Counted from the stretch's first letter, positions 1 through 8,002 are shown. The stretch is 13,114 bases of DNA from an uncultured Bacilli bacterium (GCA_947598425.1 CANQFH010000026.1:1-13114), one strand, 5' to 3'. A program made the numbers and translations. The notes: generated by a model not told the origin, from the letters alone.

Positions 1-1619
1 CCTAAGAAAACACTTTCACTTGGTTGTTCATATTGCATTGGACCTAAATCACTCATACCATATTCTGCAACCATACTTCTAGCAATATTAGTGGCTTTTT
101 TAAAGTCATCAGAAGCTCCAGTTGATATTTCATTTAAGAATAATTCTTCACTAACTCTACCACCTAGTAATCCAGTTATTTGAGCAAGTAATTCTTTTTT
201 AGTAGCTACAATCATTTTCTCTTCTTTAGGAAGCATCATTGTATAACCACCAGCCATACCTCTAGGGATAATAGTAATCTTATGAACTTCATTAGCATCT
301 TCTAATTTAATACCAATAACGGCATGTCCTGCTTCATGAATAGATACTAACTTCTTTTCTTTTTCAGTTATTTGTTTAGAAGTCTTAGCAGGTCCCATTA
401 AAACTCTATCAGTTGCTTCATCTATTTCAGCCATTGATATTGCCTCTTTATTACGACGTACTGCGAGTAAAGCTGCTTCATTAAGTAAATTCTCTAAATC
501 AGCACCACTAAAACCTGGAGTTCTTTGACTTAAATTACTTAAATTAACACTTTTATCTAATATTTTATTTTTAGCATGAACTGCTAAAATTTGTTCTCTC
601 GCTTTAGCATCCGGTAAATTAATAGTTACTTGTCTATCAAATCTTCCTGGACGAAGTAAAGCTGGATCTAGAACATCAGGACGGTTAGTTGCAGCAATAA
701 TAATGATTCCTTCATTTTCTCCAAATCCATCCATTTCTGTTAATAATTGGTTTAAAGTTTGTTCTCTTTCATCATGGCCACCACCTAAACCAGTACCTCT
801 TTGACGACCAACAGCATCTATTTCATCAATAAAGATTAAGCAAGGTGCACTTCTTTTAGCTTCCTTAAACATATCTCTAACTCTAGATGCTCCAACTCCT
901 ACAAATAATTCTACAAAGTCAGAACCACTTATGTAATAAAATGGAACATTAGCTTCACCAGCAACGGCTTTAGCAAGTAATGTCTTACCAGTTCCTGGAG
1001 GTCCTACTAATAATACACCTTTAGGTATTCTAGCCCCTAATTTTTGGAACTTCTTTGGATTTTTTAAGAAATCTATTAATTCTTCTACTTCTTCTTTTTC
1101 TTCAGTTAAACCAGCAACATCTTTAAAGCTCTTCTTATCAGAATCACTACTAAGTCTTGCTCTACTACGACCAAAGTCTACTGAATTTTTATTTGTCATA
1201 GCTAATTTTTTAACTAATACATAACCAAATACCACGATAATTACAAATGGTAAAACATTAACTATAACATATAAGATAGCACTGCTACCTGGATCACTCT
1301 TAGTATCATATTTCTTTATATTATTATTAGTAACATATTCCGAAATACTAACTACATCTTCAGCAATCACTTTAGTTTTAAAACTTTCACTTTCTTTATA
1401 ACCTTCTAGTTTACCTTCTACATAGTATACTGATTCATTACTATTTGGTGTAACAATTATTTCTGTTACTTTACCATCTTTTAAGTTTTGTAATAATTCT
1501 CCAGTAGTTAATTTATTTACTGTATCTCCTTGAAATTGTAAAATAACTAAAATAACAATAACTACCCCAACTAAAACTATATAAGGGAAACTATTTTTAA
1601 TTTTATTTTGATTATTCAT
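1..1619 (-). CDS. ftsH: ATP-dependent zinc metalloprotease FtsH (3' end cut by window edge)
   Basis: Membrane-anchored AAA+ protease that unfolds and degrades misfolded membrane proteins and short-lived regulators. My own translation from the ATG at 1619 gives 539 residues, open through the left edge; the family is usually about 600-700, so the C-terminal helical end is missing. In order there are two membrane spans (about residues 10-30 and 107-130) with an external segment between them, Walker A GPPGTGKT (206-213), a Walker B segment LIFIDEID, the second region of homology ending LLRPGRFDR, and the zinc motif HEAGH (428-432). [11 protein letters not shown] segment supplies the conserved third metal ligand (Asp504 or Asp505). 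The start lies inside the last codons of tilS (8-base overlap) and is preceded by GGAGG seven bases away, so translation is probably coupled. In Bacillus hpt lies between tilS and ftsH; here it is missing. Function is certain; only the end is unseen. Confidence 0.98.
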   Translation of the reverse strand, partial: MNNQNKIKNSFPYIVLVGVVIVILVILQFQGDTVNKLTTGELLQNLKDGKVTEIIVTPNSNESVYYVEGKLEGYKESESFKTKVIAEDVVSISEYVTNNNIKKYDTKSDPGSSAILYVIVNVLPFVIIVVFGYVLVKKLAMTNKNSVDFGRSRARLSSDSDKKSFKDVAGLTEEKEEVEELIDFLKNPKKFQKLGARIPKGVLLVGPPGTGKTLLAKAVAGEANVPFYYISGSDFVELFVGVGASRVRDMFKEAKRSAPCLIFIDEIDAVGRQRGTGLGGGHDEREQTLNQLLTEMDGFGENEGIIIIAATNRPDVLDPALLRPGRFDRQVTINLPDAKAREQILAVHAKNKILDKSVNLSNLSQRTPGFSGADLENLLNEAALLAVRRNKEAISMAEIDEATDRVLMGPAKTSKQITEKEKKLVSIHEAGHAVIGIKLEDANEVHKITIIPRGMAGGYTMMLPKEEKMIVATKKELLAQITGLLGGRVSEELFLNEISTGASDDFKKATNIARSMVAEYGMSDLGPMQYEQPSESVFL

Positions 1620-2940
1620 ATTTTTCCTCCGTATACTTAAGTATTATATCATACTTTTGTGAAAAGTCTTTATCAAAAATAGATTTTTTTACTCCTGGTA
1701 ACCAAATGAGTGTATTTTTACTATCACAAATGATTGGAAAAGTCTTTCTTTTAATTTTATCTATTTTAGAATTTGTAAATATATCACTAACTTTTTTACT
1801 ACCACCTAAATTCTTGATTGACATCACATCACCTTTATGAACATTTCTAATAATAAGTGGTAATTCTATTTCCGCACTATTTAATCTAATTATATTATTA
1901 CTTTTTTCGTTACTACTAGATATCTCTTCTATTTTATAATTATCTTTTTGAAATATTTTATCAAATACATATTTAAATTCTTCACTATTAGTATTCTTTT
2001 CAATTATTAAATAATTATAACTTATTCTAGCTATATAACCATCAGCTAAATCTATTTGTTTATTACTTTTATTATCTATTAATTTTAATATTTCAATCTT
2101 TTGTTTATCATTGATATTTAAGATATTATCTTTTTGAATATTCTCTATTATTCTTTCAATAATCTTTTCTTTAATAAAATTATCTTCTTTATTTAATTTA
2201 TCTAAATCTAATTTATTATTGATATAAATATCTTTAATTTTAATATCAATTATTTTATTAATATAATCTATATATTTAAATAACTCTTCACTATATTTTA
2301 AAAACTTTAAATGAATATTTGCATCTTCTTGTTCTAAGAATGGTAACGCTTGTTTCCTAAATCTATTTCTCGTATATTTTTCATCTTGATTAGAGTTATC
2401 TTCAACATGCTGGATATTATTATCTAAGGCATACTTAATTATTCCTTTTTTATTTGCATATAATAAAGGTCTTACTATTTGATAATATTGATTTTTATTT
2501 ATAATCGGAATACCAGCATAACCTTTTAGATTACTACCCCTAGTAATGCGCATTAAAATAGTTTCTTCTAAATCATTACCATGATGAGCTGTAAATAAAT
2601 ATTTAGCGTGATATTTCAACATAACTTCATGAAAGAAAGCATATCTTTTTCTCCGAGCTTCACTTTCTGTAAATTTATTATTTTTATAATTCTCTATCTT
2701 ATAATATTCAAACTCTAAATTATGATTCAAAACATATTCTTGAACAAACTCTTTTTCATCATTGCTTTCTTTTCTTAAACCATGATTAACATGAGCACAA
2801 ATTATCTTTAAATTTAATTGTTCTTTTAATTTAATTAATAAATCTAAAAGAACCATAGAATCCACTCCACCAGATAGAGCAATTACTACAGTATCATTTT
2901 TATTTAATAAATTAATTAAATATTTTTGGCTCTCTTTCAT
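1612..2940 (-). CDS. tilS: tRNA(Ile)-lysidine synthetase TilS
   Basis: ATP-dependent enzyme that converts C34 of the CAU-anticodon tRNA-Ile to lysidine, so that it reads AUA and is charged with Ile. It matters greatly in an AUA-rich genome such as this one. The protein has 442 residues, a normal length for the long TilS form. The N-terminal PP-loop SGGVDS is at residues 23-28, followed by the family signature HVNHGLR near residue 50 and a [15 protein letters not shown] segment typical of the N-type ATP pyrophosphatase fold. The C-terminal domain, with [18 protein letters not shown] and the R-K-T-FP-I run, matches the TilS tRNA-binding domain. An in-frame TAA lies five codons upstream, so the ATG at 2940 is the only sensible start, yet no good ribosome binding site precedes it. 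It lies 60 bases after prfB and overlaps ftsH by 8 bases, suggesting one transcript. Confidence 0.96.
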   Translation of the reverse strand: MKESQKYLINLLNKNDTVVIALSGGVDSMVLLDLLIKLKEQLNLKIICAHVNHGLRKESNDEKEFVQEYVLNHNLEFEYYKIENYKNNKFTESEARRKRYAFFHEVMLKYHAKYLFTAHHGNDLEETILMRITRGSNLKGYAGIPIINKNQYYQIVRPLLYANKKGIIKYALDNNIQHVEDNSNQDEKYTRNRFRKQALPFLEQEDANIHLKFLKYSEELFKYIDYINKIIDIKIKDIYINNKLDLDKLNKEDNFIKEKIIERIIENIQKDNILNINDKQKIEILKLIDNKSNKQIDLADGYIARISYNYLIIEKNTNSEEFKYVFDKIFQKDNYKIEEISSSNEKSNNIIRLNSAEIELPLIIRNVHKGDVMSIKNLGGSKKVSDIFTNSKIDKIKRKTFPIICDSKNTLIWLPGVKKSIFDKDFSQKYDIILKYTEEKYE

Positions 2941-3000
2941 AATATCACATGCTTATTTTAACTAATGATCCTCATTTTGGCAATAACTTCTTTAATTATT

Positions 3001-4057
3001 TTATAAATGTTTTAAATTATAATCTAACATATTATAGATATCCCCATCTAATATTTTATCAACTGCACTAGTTTCATAATTACTACGATTATCTTTAATA
3101 AGCTTATATGGTTCTAAAATATAACTTCTTATTTGACTACCAAAATCAATATTTTTAGAAGTATCTTTTAAATCTTTAACTTTATTTTTTTCTTCTTCTA
3201 AAGATAATTCATATAATTTATTTTTTAATATTTTTAAAGCTGTTTCTTTATTTTTTAATTGACTTCTTTCATTTTGACAAGTAACTACTATTTTAGTAGG
3301 TAAATGGGTAATTCTTACGGCAGAATTAGAAGTATTTACAGATTGGCCTCCCGCTCCACTAGAATGATATACATCTATTTTTAAATCACTTTCTTTAACC
3401 TCAATATCACTAGGTATGGTAAATTCCGGAGTAACAGTAACTGAAGCAAAAGAAGTATGCCGTCTTTTACCAGCATCAAATGGTGAGATTCTGACCAAAC
3501 GATGAACCCCACTTTCATGTTTTAAATACCCATAAGCATTAGTAAATTTAATTAAAATTAAACATGATTTAAGTCCTGCTTCTTCTCCAGGAGCTTCATA
3601 AATAACTTCATAACTATAATTATTTTTTTCACAAAATCTTTCATACATACGAAATAACATGGAAGCCCAATCACAAGATTCAGTGCCTCCAGCTCCAGGA
3701 TGAATCTCTAAATAGCAATTTAAACTATCATATTCGCCATTAAGATGTACTTCTAACTCTAAATCTTGAATTCTTTTTTGTAAATCATTAAATTCTTTTA
3801 AATATTCTTCTTCACTTAATTCTTCTTTTAATAATTCTAAAGTATTCAAACTATCCATTAAATTATCATAATTATTAACTATTTTTTTAATTCTAATATA
3901 TTTACTATTAACACTATTAGCAAAATCATAATTTTGCCAAAAATCTTCTTTATTAATTTGAATCTCTAATTCTTTTAAATTATCTTTTAATGTTGGAATG
4001 TCAAAGAGACCTCCCAATATTATCTAAACTATTTTTTAACTCTTCAATATTCATCAT
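3001..4057 (-). CDS. prfB: Peptide chain release factor 2 (RF2), made by programmed +1 frameshift
   Basis: Class I release factor that recognises UAA and UGA and triggers hydrolysis of peptidyl-tRNA. The gene is in two frames. A short first frame starts at the ATG at 4057 and runs 18 codons to CTT followed by TGA at 4003-4001; the main frame continues from GAC at 4002. Joined, the product is about 351 residues, close to the usual 365. The main frame shows the helical domain 1, the family signature HPGAGGTES, the RF2 recognition tripeptide SPF (about residues 191-193) rather than the PxT of RF1, and the catalytic GGQ (236-238) in SGAGGQSVN. The start is an ATG-ATG pair preceded by GAGG. Its first base is shared with the stop of the upstream membrane-protein gene (TAATG), so translation is probably coupled. 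An open frame beginning TTG at 4017 is not the true start. RF2 presence means UGA is a stop codon here. Confidence 0.97.
4000..4013 (-). promoter_or_regulatory. RF2 programmed +1 frameshift site
   Basis: The minus strand reads GGGAGG TCT CTT TGA C, with the slippery CTT at 4006-4004, the in-frame UGA stop at 4003-4001 and the following C at 4000. An SD-like GGGAGG ends three bases before CTT, as in the classic RF2 site. When RF2 is scarce the ribosome pauses at UGA, slips +1 from CUU to UUU and reads GAC, completing RF2. This is the well-known autoregulatory loop; here the stop is codon 19, a little earlier than the codon 26 of E. coli. Confidence 0.95.
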
Positions 4058-5649
4058 TATTTTTCCTCGATTGCTGTAATTTGTGAAATATTACTTTCAT
4101 TATATTTTATTATTATTTGATCATTAACTTTTAAGAATGGTAATAAATAACGATTAACACTGATTGCTGCGACAAACTTATTATTATCCATATCTGTTAT
4201 ATAATAATTAGTATTACCATCAATAACAGCATTACTAATATTTTTAATAGTAATCTCTTTCGTTTTTAAATTATCCATATTTATTTCAGTATTTTCTAAT
4301 AAATATTTTTCTTTAGCAGCTTCAATTCCTAAAGAAGATTCACTTACTACTACTTTTTGATAATCAGCGACATCGATAAAAGCATACATTTTAACTAAAC
4401 CAGCATTATCTTTTAAACTTAATAAATATGTTGGTTTATTATTTAAATTAATTAAAAGTGGGAAAGAAGCATTATATTTTTTATCTTGGACAACACCTTC
4501 AGCTGAGGCCATAGCACTAAATTCTTCCGCTCCAGGAGCAGCATAATAATTAGTTTGTTTAGTTCTTAAATTAACAAGTACAAAACCTAAATTAGATTCA
4601 TCACTAGATACTGAAGTAATACCTGTATATAAGTAAACATCATCATCCATTACTAAATAATTATACCCTTCAGTAGTATTTATGACATCTTTTTGACCAA
4701 AAATAGAATTCCAAAAACCATTACGATATTCTCCCCAATTATCTATTTGTTCAATTATTAAATCAGCACTATAAACATGATCTACCCATGTAGGTATTTC
4801 ATCTATTTGATATTTTTGACTTTCTCCAGTTACAGGATCTAAAATAACTGCCCCATTAATCTCTTTCTTTAAACCAATACCACTATACTTAATTGTAGGA
4901 ATAATCCAATATGGTTTACCTTCATTATCTATTTCAAATGAAGCTTCATCAAAGATAGTCGTGGGATAAGTAAATCTTAATTTTCTTTCTAATTTTTCAA
5001 AGAATAAAGCACTAGGCATATATTTCATACCTTTATCTAAAGTAACTAAATTAGCACTACCATTTACAGAATTAACAATAATATAACCTTTAATTCCTTC
5101 ATTTCTATTAGTAAAGTATTTAATTATTCCGGCATATTCTAAAGGAGTTACTCGTACAATATCATTATTATAATTTATTTGAGTATATAAATCACTAACA
5201 TAAAATTGACTTACCCATGAAGTAAATTCACCCATTTTACGATCTCCAAGTTTTTGACTACTTTCTTTATCTATTAAAGGAATTTTATTTAAATCTACTT
5301 CTTTTACAGATGTTGCAAAGTTATGAGTTTCATCGACAGTAATTCTTTGACTATACCCTTTAGCGTTAAATATTGGTGATAAGATAAAATTAATTAAGAA
5401 TATTAATCCTATTATTAAAGATATACCCATTATAGGATAAGTCATGAGTTTATTTACTTTATTAAAACCTCTTCGATATATTAAATCTTCTAAGGTAGTA
5501 ATAGATGAAATCGCCATACTAAAGATAAAGATAATGAATAAATAAACCCAAAAAGCAGGACTAGATAAATTTAATGGTGGTAACATTAAATAAAATAATA
5601 TAAATGCAAATATAATGATAATGATAGTATTAATAATCTTTCTTTTCAT
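4057..5649 (-). CDS. Membrane-anchored protein of unknown function with large external domain
   Basis: 530 residues; I do not recognise a named family with confidence. Three hydrophobic segments lie at the N-terminus (about 6-23, 33-51 and 70-91). About 435 mostly soluble residues follow, probably outside the cell because they come after an odd number of spans; the inside-out placement of the basic N-terminus MKRK fits this. The soluble part is rich in Asn, Tyr, Asp and beta-prone stretches and holds DPVTGESQKY and an LVNLRTKQTNYY segment, which resemble the repeated strand-turn units of PepSY-like or beta-propeller-like external domains. That resemblance is only a guess. The gene starts 55 bases after the upstream GNAT gene, behind an AGAGG ribosome binding site, and its stop overlaps the prfB start (TAATG). 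Pairing with prfB therefore looks like operon layout rather than shared function. Confidence 0.8.
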   Translation of the reverse strand: MKRKIINTIIIIIFAFILFYLMLPPLNLSSPAFWVYLFIIFIFSMAISSITTLEDLIYRRGFNKVNKLMTYPIMGISLIIGLIFLINFILSPIFNAKGYSQRITVDETHNFATSVKEVDLNKIPLIDKESSQKLGDRKMGEFTSWVSQFYVSDLYTQINYNNDIVRVTPLEYAGIIKYFTNRNEGIKGYIIVNSVNGSANLVTLDKGMKYMPSALFFEKLERKLRFTYPTTIFDEASFEIDNEGKPYWIIPTIKYSGIGLKKEINGAVILDPVTGESQKYQIDEIPTWVDHVYSADLIIEQIDNWGEYRNGFWNSIFGQKDVINTTEGYNYLVMDDDVYLYTGITSVSSDESNLGFVLVNLRTKQTNYYAAPGAEEFSAMASAEGVVQDKKYNASFPLLINLNNKPTYLLSLKDNAGLVKMYAFIDVADYQKVVVSESSLGIEAAKEKYLLENTEINMDNLKTKEITIKNISNAVIDGNTNYYITDMDNNKFVAAISVNRYLLPFLKVNDQIIIKYNESNISQITAIEEK

Positions 5650-5653
5650 AATA

Positions 5654-5685
5654 TACCTCTTCTCTTATATTATATTCTAACATAA
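5654..5685 (-). promoter_or_regulatory. Possible weak promoter for the housekeeping run
   Basis: The minus strand between the GNAT stop and the membrane-protein start reads TGT TAGAAT ATAATATAAG, which offers an extended -10 (TGnTAGAAT) or an overlapping TATAAT, followed by the AGAGG ribosome binding site. There is no recognisable -35 box in the A-rich sequence upstream. It may supply transcription of the membrane protein, prfB, tilS and ftsH independently of the sigma gene promoter. Confidence 0.3.
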
Positions 5686-5704
5686 TTATTTTATTTTTTT
5701 AATA

Positions 5705-6181
5705 TTATATACTTAATTTATATAATCTTTGAATTTGAGGATGACATCTAAAAGTATTAATATCTTCTAAATATTTAAAACCATATTTTTCATATAAATT
5801 AACTTCTTTAGTATATAAATATAATTCTTGATAATTAGTATTATTAATTAAATTATCTTTAACAGTATTTAATAATATTTTAGAATAGCCTTTCTTTCGA
5901 TAATTATTATCAATATATACATTACATAACCAAGGATAACAATTAGGTTTTACTTCTAAATCAACCAAAGAAAATTGGTACATACCAATTAATTTACTAT
6001 TTATATACATTCCATATGTTTGGGGTAATGTATTTTTATTAAAACTATTTTTAATAATAGCTTCTACTTCTTCGTATTCATAATTTTCTTCTTGTCCCCA
6101 CCAATTATACATCCACCTAGTAATGGTATCTAATTCTTCTTTAGTATAATCAACTATTTGTTTAACTGTTATATTATGCAT
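5705..6181 (-). CDS. GNAT family N-acetyltransferase
   Basis: Cytoplasmic enzyme of the GNAT fold, which moves an acetyl group from acetyl-CoA to an amine; the substrate cannot be told. The 158 residues match a single-domain GNAT. Motif A is the strand CNVYIDNNY followed by the pyrophosphate-binding loop R95-K-K-G98-Y-S100 and its helix. Motif B is LYEKYGFKYLED (129-140), the typical end of the fold. Two tryptophans near residues 27-28 (NWWG) resemble small GNATs annotated as acting on aminoglycosides or polyamines, but this is not decisive. The start overlaps the last 8 bases of the sigma factor gene and is preceded by AGGAGAAG inside the sigma coding end, so the two are almost surely cotranscribed and translationally coupled. 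The acetyltransferase could therefore be a target or modifier tied to that sigma factor. Confidence 0.88.
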   Translation of the reverse strand: MHNITVKQIVDYTKEELDTITRWMYNWWGQEENYEYEEVEAIIKNSFNKNTLPQTYGMYINSKLIGMYQFSLVDLEVKPNCYPWLCNVYIDNNYRKKGYSKILLNTVKDNLINNTNYQELYLYTKEVNLYEKYGFKYLEDINTFRCHPQIQRLYKLSI

Positions 6182-6923
6182 TTTTTCTTCTCCTTTTATT
6201 TCTTGTTATCGATATTTGATCAATATTATTATTATTTTTTAAAGTTTCTAACTCTTTCATTTTAAAATTTAATCTTTTAATTGAAGTTTTAAGTAATCGC
6301 GATACATAAGATTGTGTACAACCTAAACATTCAGCAATTAAACATTGGCCCCAAACTTCACCATCAAAACCAAAATATTTTCTAACCACAAATTGTTCTT
6401 TTGAAGGTAATTCTTTAACTAAATTATTTATAACTTCATAATCAGCTTTTTCTATTAAATCATCTACAAAGAATGAGGTATCACTCACAAGAATATCTTC
6501 ATAACAATTTTCATATTCTTCTTCACAACAAGATTCTAATGGCATATTCATACTAATATCAGTAAATCCCTTTTTCTCTCTACGCATAAACATTAAGATT
6601 TCATTTTTAATGATAACACTGGCATAAGTAGTAAAAGCCACATTTTTAGCCGGATCATAATTATTAATTGCTTTTAATAATCCAATTGTTCCAACAGAAA
6701 CTAATTCTTGGTCATCAAAAAAATTATTTTTAAGACTACCTCTTACCACTCCAATAACAATATAAATAGCATTAGCTACAAGTTCTTCTTTAGCAGTAAC
6801 ATCTCCCTTTTTAATCCTATCTAAATAATTAATAACCATTTCATCAGATAAACTACTCTTAGGTGCTTTATAATCTAAAAATAATTCGGAATTTGTATAA
6901 CGTCTACTAGCATTAATTTGCAT
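6174..6923 (-). CDS. RNA polymerase sigma factor, sigma-70 family, SigE/SigK-like (leftward paralogue)
   Basis: 249 residues from the ATG at 6923, which is preceded by GGGGG seven bases away. The frame stays open to a TTG at 6983, but that TTG is the -35 box of the promoter, so the 20-codon extension is not translated. Region 2 (about residues 68-115) reads ELVSVGTIGLLKAINNYD, then TTYASVIIKNEILMFMRR, the hallmark of sporulation sigma factors E and K: core binding followed by -10 recognition. Region 4 (about 165-220) starts ELPSKEQFVVRKYFGFDG and ends with a helix-turn-helix, CLIAECLGCTQSYVSRLL, that would read the -35 box. Region 1.1 is absent and region 3 is short. Six cysteines (132, 133, 140, 194, 199, 202) fall in the linker and the DNA-reading helices, unlike the sister protein. 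The tail (232-249) is very basic. It is paired divergently with the sister sigma gene at 7054 and overlaps a GNAT gene. Whether it serves sporulation or another programme cannot be seen. Confidence 0.92.
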   Translation of the reverse strand: MQINASRRYTNSELFLDYKAPKSSLSDEMVINYLDRIKKGDVTAKEELVANAIYIVIGVVRGSLKNNFFDDQELVSVGTIGLLKAINNYDPAKNVAFTTYASVIIKNEILMFMRREKKGFTDISMNMPLESCCEEEYENCYEDILVSDTSFFVDDLIEKADYEVINNLVKELPSKEQFVVRKYFGFDGEVWGQCLIAECLGCTQSYVSRLLKTSIKRLNFKMKELETLKNNNNIDQISITRNKRRRKNA

Positions 6924-6953
6924 AATAAATCCCCCTTTTTTAAAACAGTTGCT

Positions 6954-6983
6954 ATAATAACATATAATCGTACTAATTGTCAA
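6954..6983 (-). promoter_or_regulatory. Promoter of the leftward sigma factor gene
   Basis: On the minus strand a perfect TTGACA (6983-6978), an 18-base spacer and TATTAT (6959-6954) form a housekeeping-type promoter. The expected start of transcription is near 6947, leaving a leader of roughly 24 bases that carries the GGGGG ribosome binding site. The -35 box overlaps the left arm of the inverted repeat at 6981-6996. Confidence 0.75.
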
Positions 6984-6996
6984 TTATAAATAATTG
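6981..6996. promoter_or_regulatory. Candidate operator: perfect inverted repeat between divergent sigma promoters
   Basis: CAATTAT AA ATAATTG is a perfect 7+2+7 inverted repeat. Its ends supply the TTG of both -35 boxes, so a dimeric regulator bound here would cover both promoters at once. Part of the symmetry follows simply from two facing -35 boxes, but the match extends four further bases on each side, which that does not explain. No regulator gene for it is identifiable in the window. Confidence 0.45.
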
Positions 6997-7022
6997 AAAA
7001 ATAAAACTATGAATGTTAAAAT
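6994..7022 (+). promoter_or_regulatory. Promoter of the rightward sigma factor gene
   Basis: TTGAAA (6994-6999), a 17-base spacer and TAAAAT (7017-7022), with TG one base before the -10 box (extended -10), make a strong housekeeping-type promoter. Transcription should start near 7029. The leader of about 25 bases contains GAAGGAG, seven bases before the ATG at 7054. Confidence 0.8.
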
Positions 7023-7053
7023 ATATACGTTTTTAAAAAAGAAGGAGACAACC

Positions 7054-7728
7054 ATGAACTATCATTTATACAATAATGAATTGTTACCAGATGCGTTATC
7101 AAAAGAAGAATTAGAAGCCCTTTTTAAAAAGTTTCAAAGTGGGGATAAAGATGCTTATACAGAAATAATTATGCATAATTTAAGATTGGTAATACATATA
7201 ATAAATAAAAATTTTAGTACTATCAATTATGATTTTGATGATTTAATTTCTTTAGGTATTCTAGGTTTAATAAAAGCAATTAATACCTTTAAATTAAATA
7301 ACAATACTGATTTTTCTACTTATGCATCTAAATGTATTTCCAATGAAATATTAATGTTTTTAAGAAAATTAAATAAACAAAGTAGATTTATTAGTTTTGA
7401 TACCATTCTATTTCCTGATAAAAATATAACATTAGAAGATACTTTATTTGATGATACAGATATAACTGAAGATTATGAAAATCAAATTTTATATCAATTA
7501 ATAAGAGATTATGTTGAGACTCTTCCTAAAAGAGAGGGTCAGATAATTAAAATGTATTTTGGTTTTGATGGTATACGTTATAGTCAAAGAGAGATTGCTG
7601 AACATCTTAATAAATCACAAGCTCAAATATCACGTATAATAAACAAAATAGAGGGTAAAATAGCCAAATATTTAGAAAGAGAATGGGATTTTAATATTAG
7701 TGGTGATGCTAGAAAAAGAACCAAATAA
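7054..7728 (+). CDS. RNA polymerase sigma factor, sigma-70 family, SigE/SigK-like (rightward paralogue)
   Basis: 224 residues from the ATG at 7054, chosen because GGAG sits seven bases upstream. The open frame reaches back to 6994, but that first TTG is the -35 box. The order of parts is that of sporulation sigma factor E: LPDALSKEELEALFKKFQSGD (about 11-31, like the LPPPLSKEEE stretch after the SigE pro-sequence), NLRLVIHI (42-49), region 2 DDLISLGILGLIKAINTF and STYASKCISNEILMFLR (62-104), a linker with FISFDTIL, and region 4 with LPKREGQIIKMYFGFDG and the helix-turn-helix SQREIAEHLNKSQAQISRI (177-195). There is no long removable pro-sequence. It is the only plus-strand gene, stands alone, and is transcribed away from its paralogue. 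It probably directs polymerase to a specialised gene set. Sporulation is one possibility, but no other sporulation gene is in view. Confidence 0.92.
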   Translation: MNYHLYNNELLPDALSKEELEALFKKFQSGDKDAYTEIIMHNLRLVIHIINKNFSTINYDFDDLISLGILGLIKAINTFKLNNNTDFSTYASKCISNEILMFLRKLNKQSRFISFDTILFPDKNITLEDTLFDDTDITEDYENQILYQLIRDYVETLPKREGQIIKMYFGFDGIRYSQREIAEHLNKSQAQISRIINKIEGKIAKYLEREWDFNISGDARKRTK

Positions 7729-7745
7729 TATGTTTCTTTTTTCTT
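7711..7745. terminator. Possible weak terminator between convergent genes
   Basis: At the end of the plus-strand sigma gene AGAAAAAGAA (7711-7720) faces TTCTTTTTTCT, a nearly matching arm with one extra T, over a loop of about 12 bases. The stem has almost no GC pairs, so it would be weak. Its position between convergent gene ends (7728 and 7752) is what suggests a shared terminator. Confidence 0.3.
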
Positions 7746-7751
7746 TGAATA

Positions 7752-7997
7752 TTAGTTATTAACACTTTTAATATCTTGTAATTCAAAACGATATTTTTGT
7801 TTTACATGAGGATATTTATCATGATCTACTTCTGATAAAAACATTTCTTTAGGTCTTATCCATAAATTATTATCACCATATAAAGAACGATAAATTACAT
7901 ATTCTTCCTTAGTTTCGGAATGTTTAGCTATATCTATAACTAAATAATAATCACCTTTAAAATGTTTATAAATACCATTAATTTTTATTTCTTGCAT
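7752..7997 (-). CDS. DUF1653 domain protein
   Basis: Small soluble protein of 81 residues that consists of a single DUF1653 domain. The conserved stretches are all present: GIYKHFKG (8-15), [19 protein letters not shown] (23-41) and LWIRPKEMF (45-53). The family is widespread in bacteria, often fused or adjacent to Nudix and other small metabolic genes, and has no established function. The start is fixed by AGAAGG, which overlaps the stop of the Nudix gene just 5 bases upstream. The two therefore form a tight operon and are probably translationally coupled; a shared role in handling modified nucleotides or metabolites is only an inference from this pairing. Confidence 0.9.
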   Translation of the reverse strand: MQEIKINGIYKHFKGDYYLVIDIAKHSETKEEYVIYRSLYGDNNLWIRPKEMFLSEVDHDKYPHVKQKYRFELQDIKSVNN

Positions 7998-8002
7998 ATA
8001 AT

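Noticed and set aside
2949..3071. Plus-strand ORF of 40 residues over the tilS-prfB junction
   Set aside because: Runs antisense into prfB, has no ribosome binding site, and its low-complexity residues are expected by chance in AT-rich DNA.
3001..4017. prfB read as a single frame starting with TTG at 4017
   Set aside because: This is the frame after the programmed shift; the true start is the ATG at 4057 behind GAGG.
6924..6983. A 20-residue N-terminal extension of the leftward sigma factor from TTG at 6983, hydrophobic like a SigE/SigK pro-sequence
   Set aside because: The TTG is the first half of the TTGACA -35 box and the codons cover the -10 box, so they are not in the transcript; GGGGG precedes the ATG at 6923.
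6994..7053. A 20-residue N-terminal extension of the rightward sigma factor from TTG at 6994
   Set aside because: The TTG is the -35 box (TTGAAA) and the frame runs through the -10 box; GGAG precedes the ATG at 7054.
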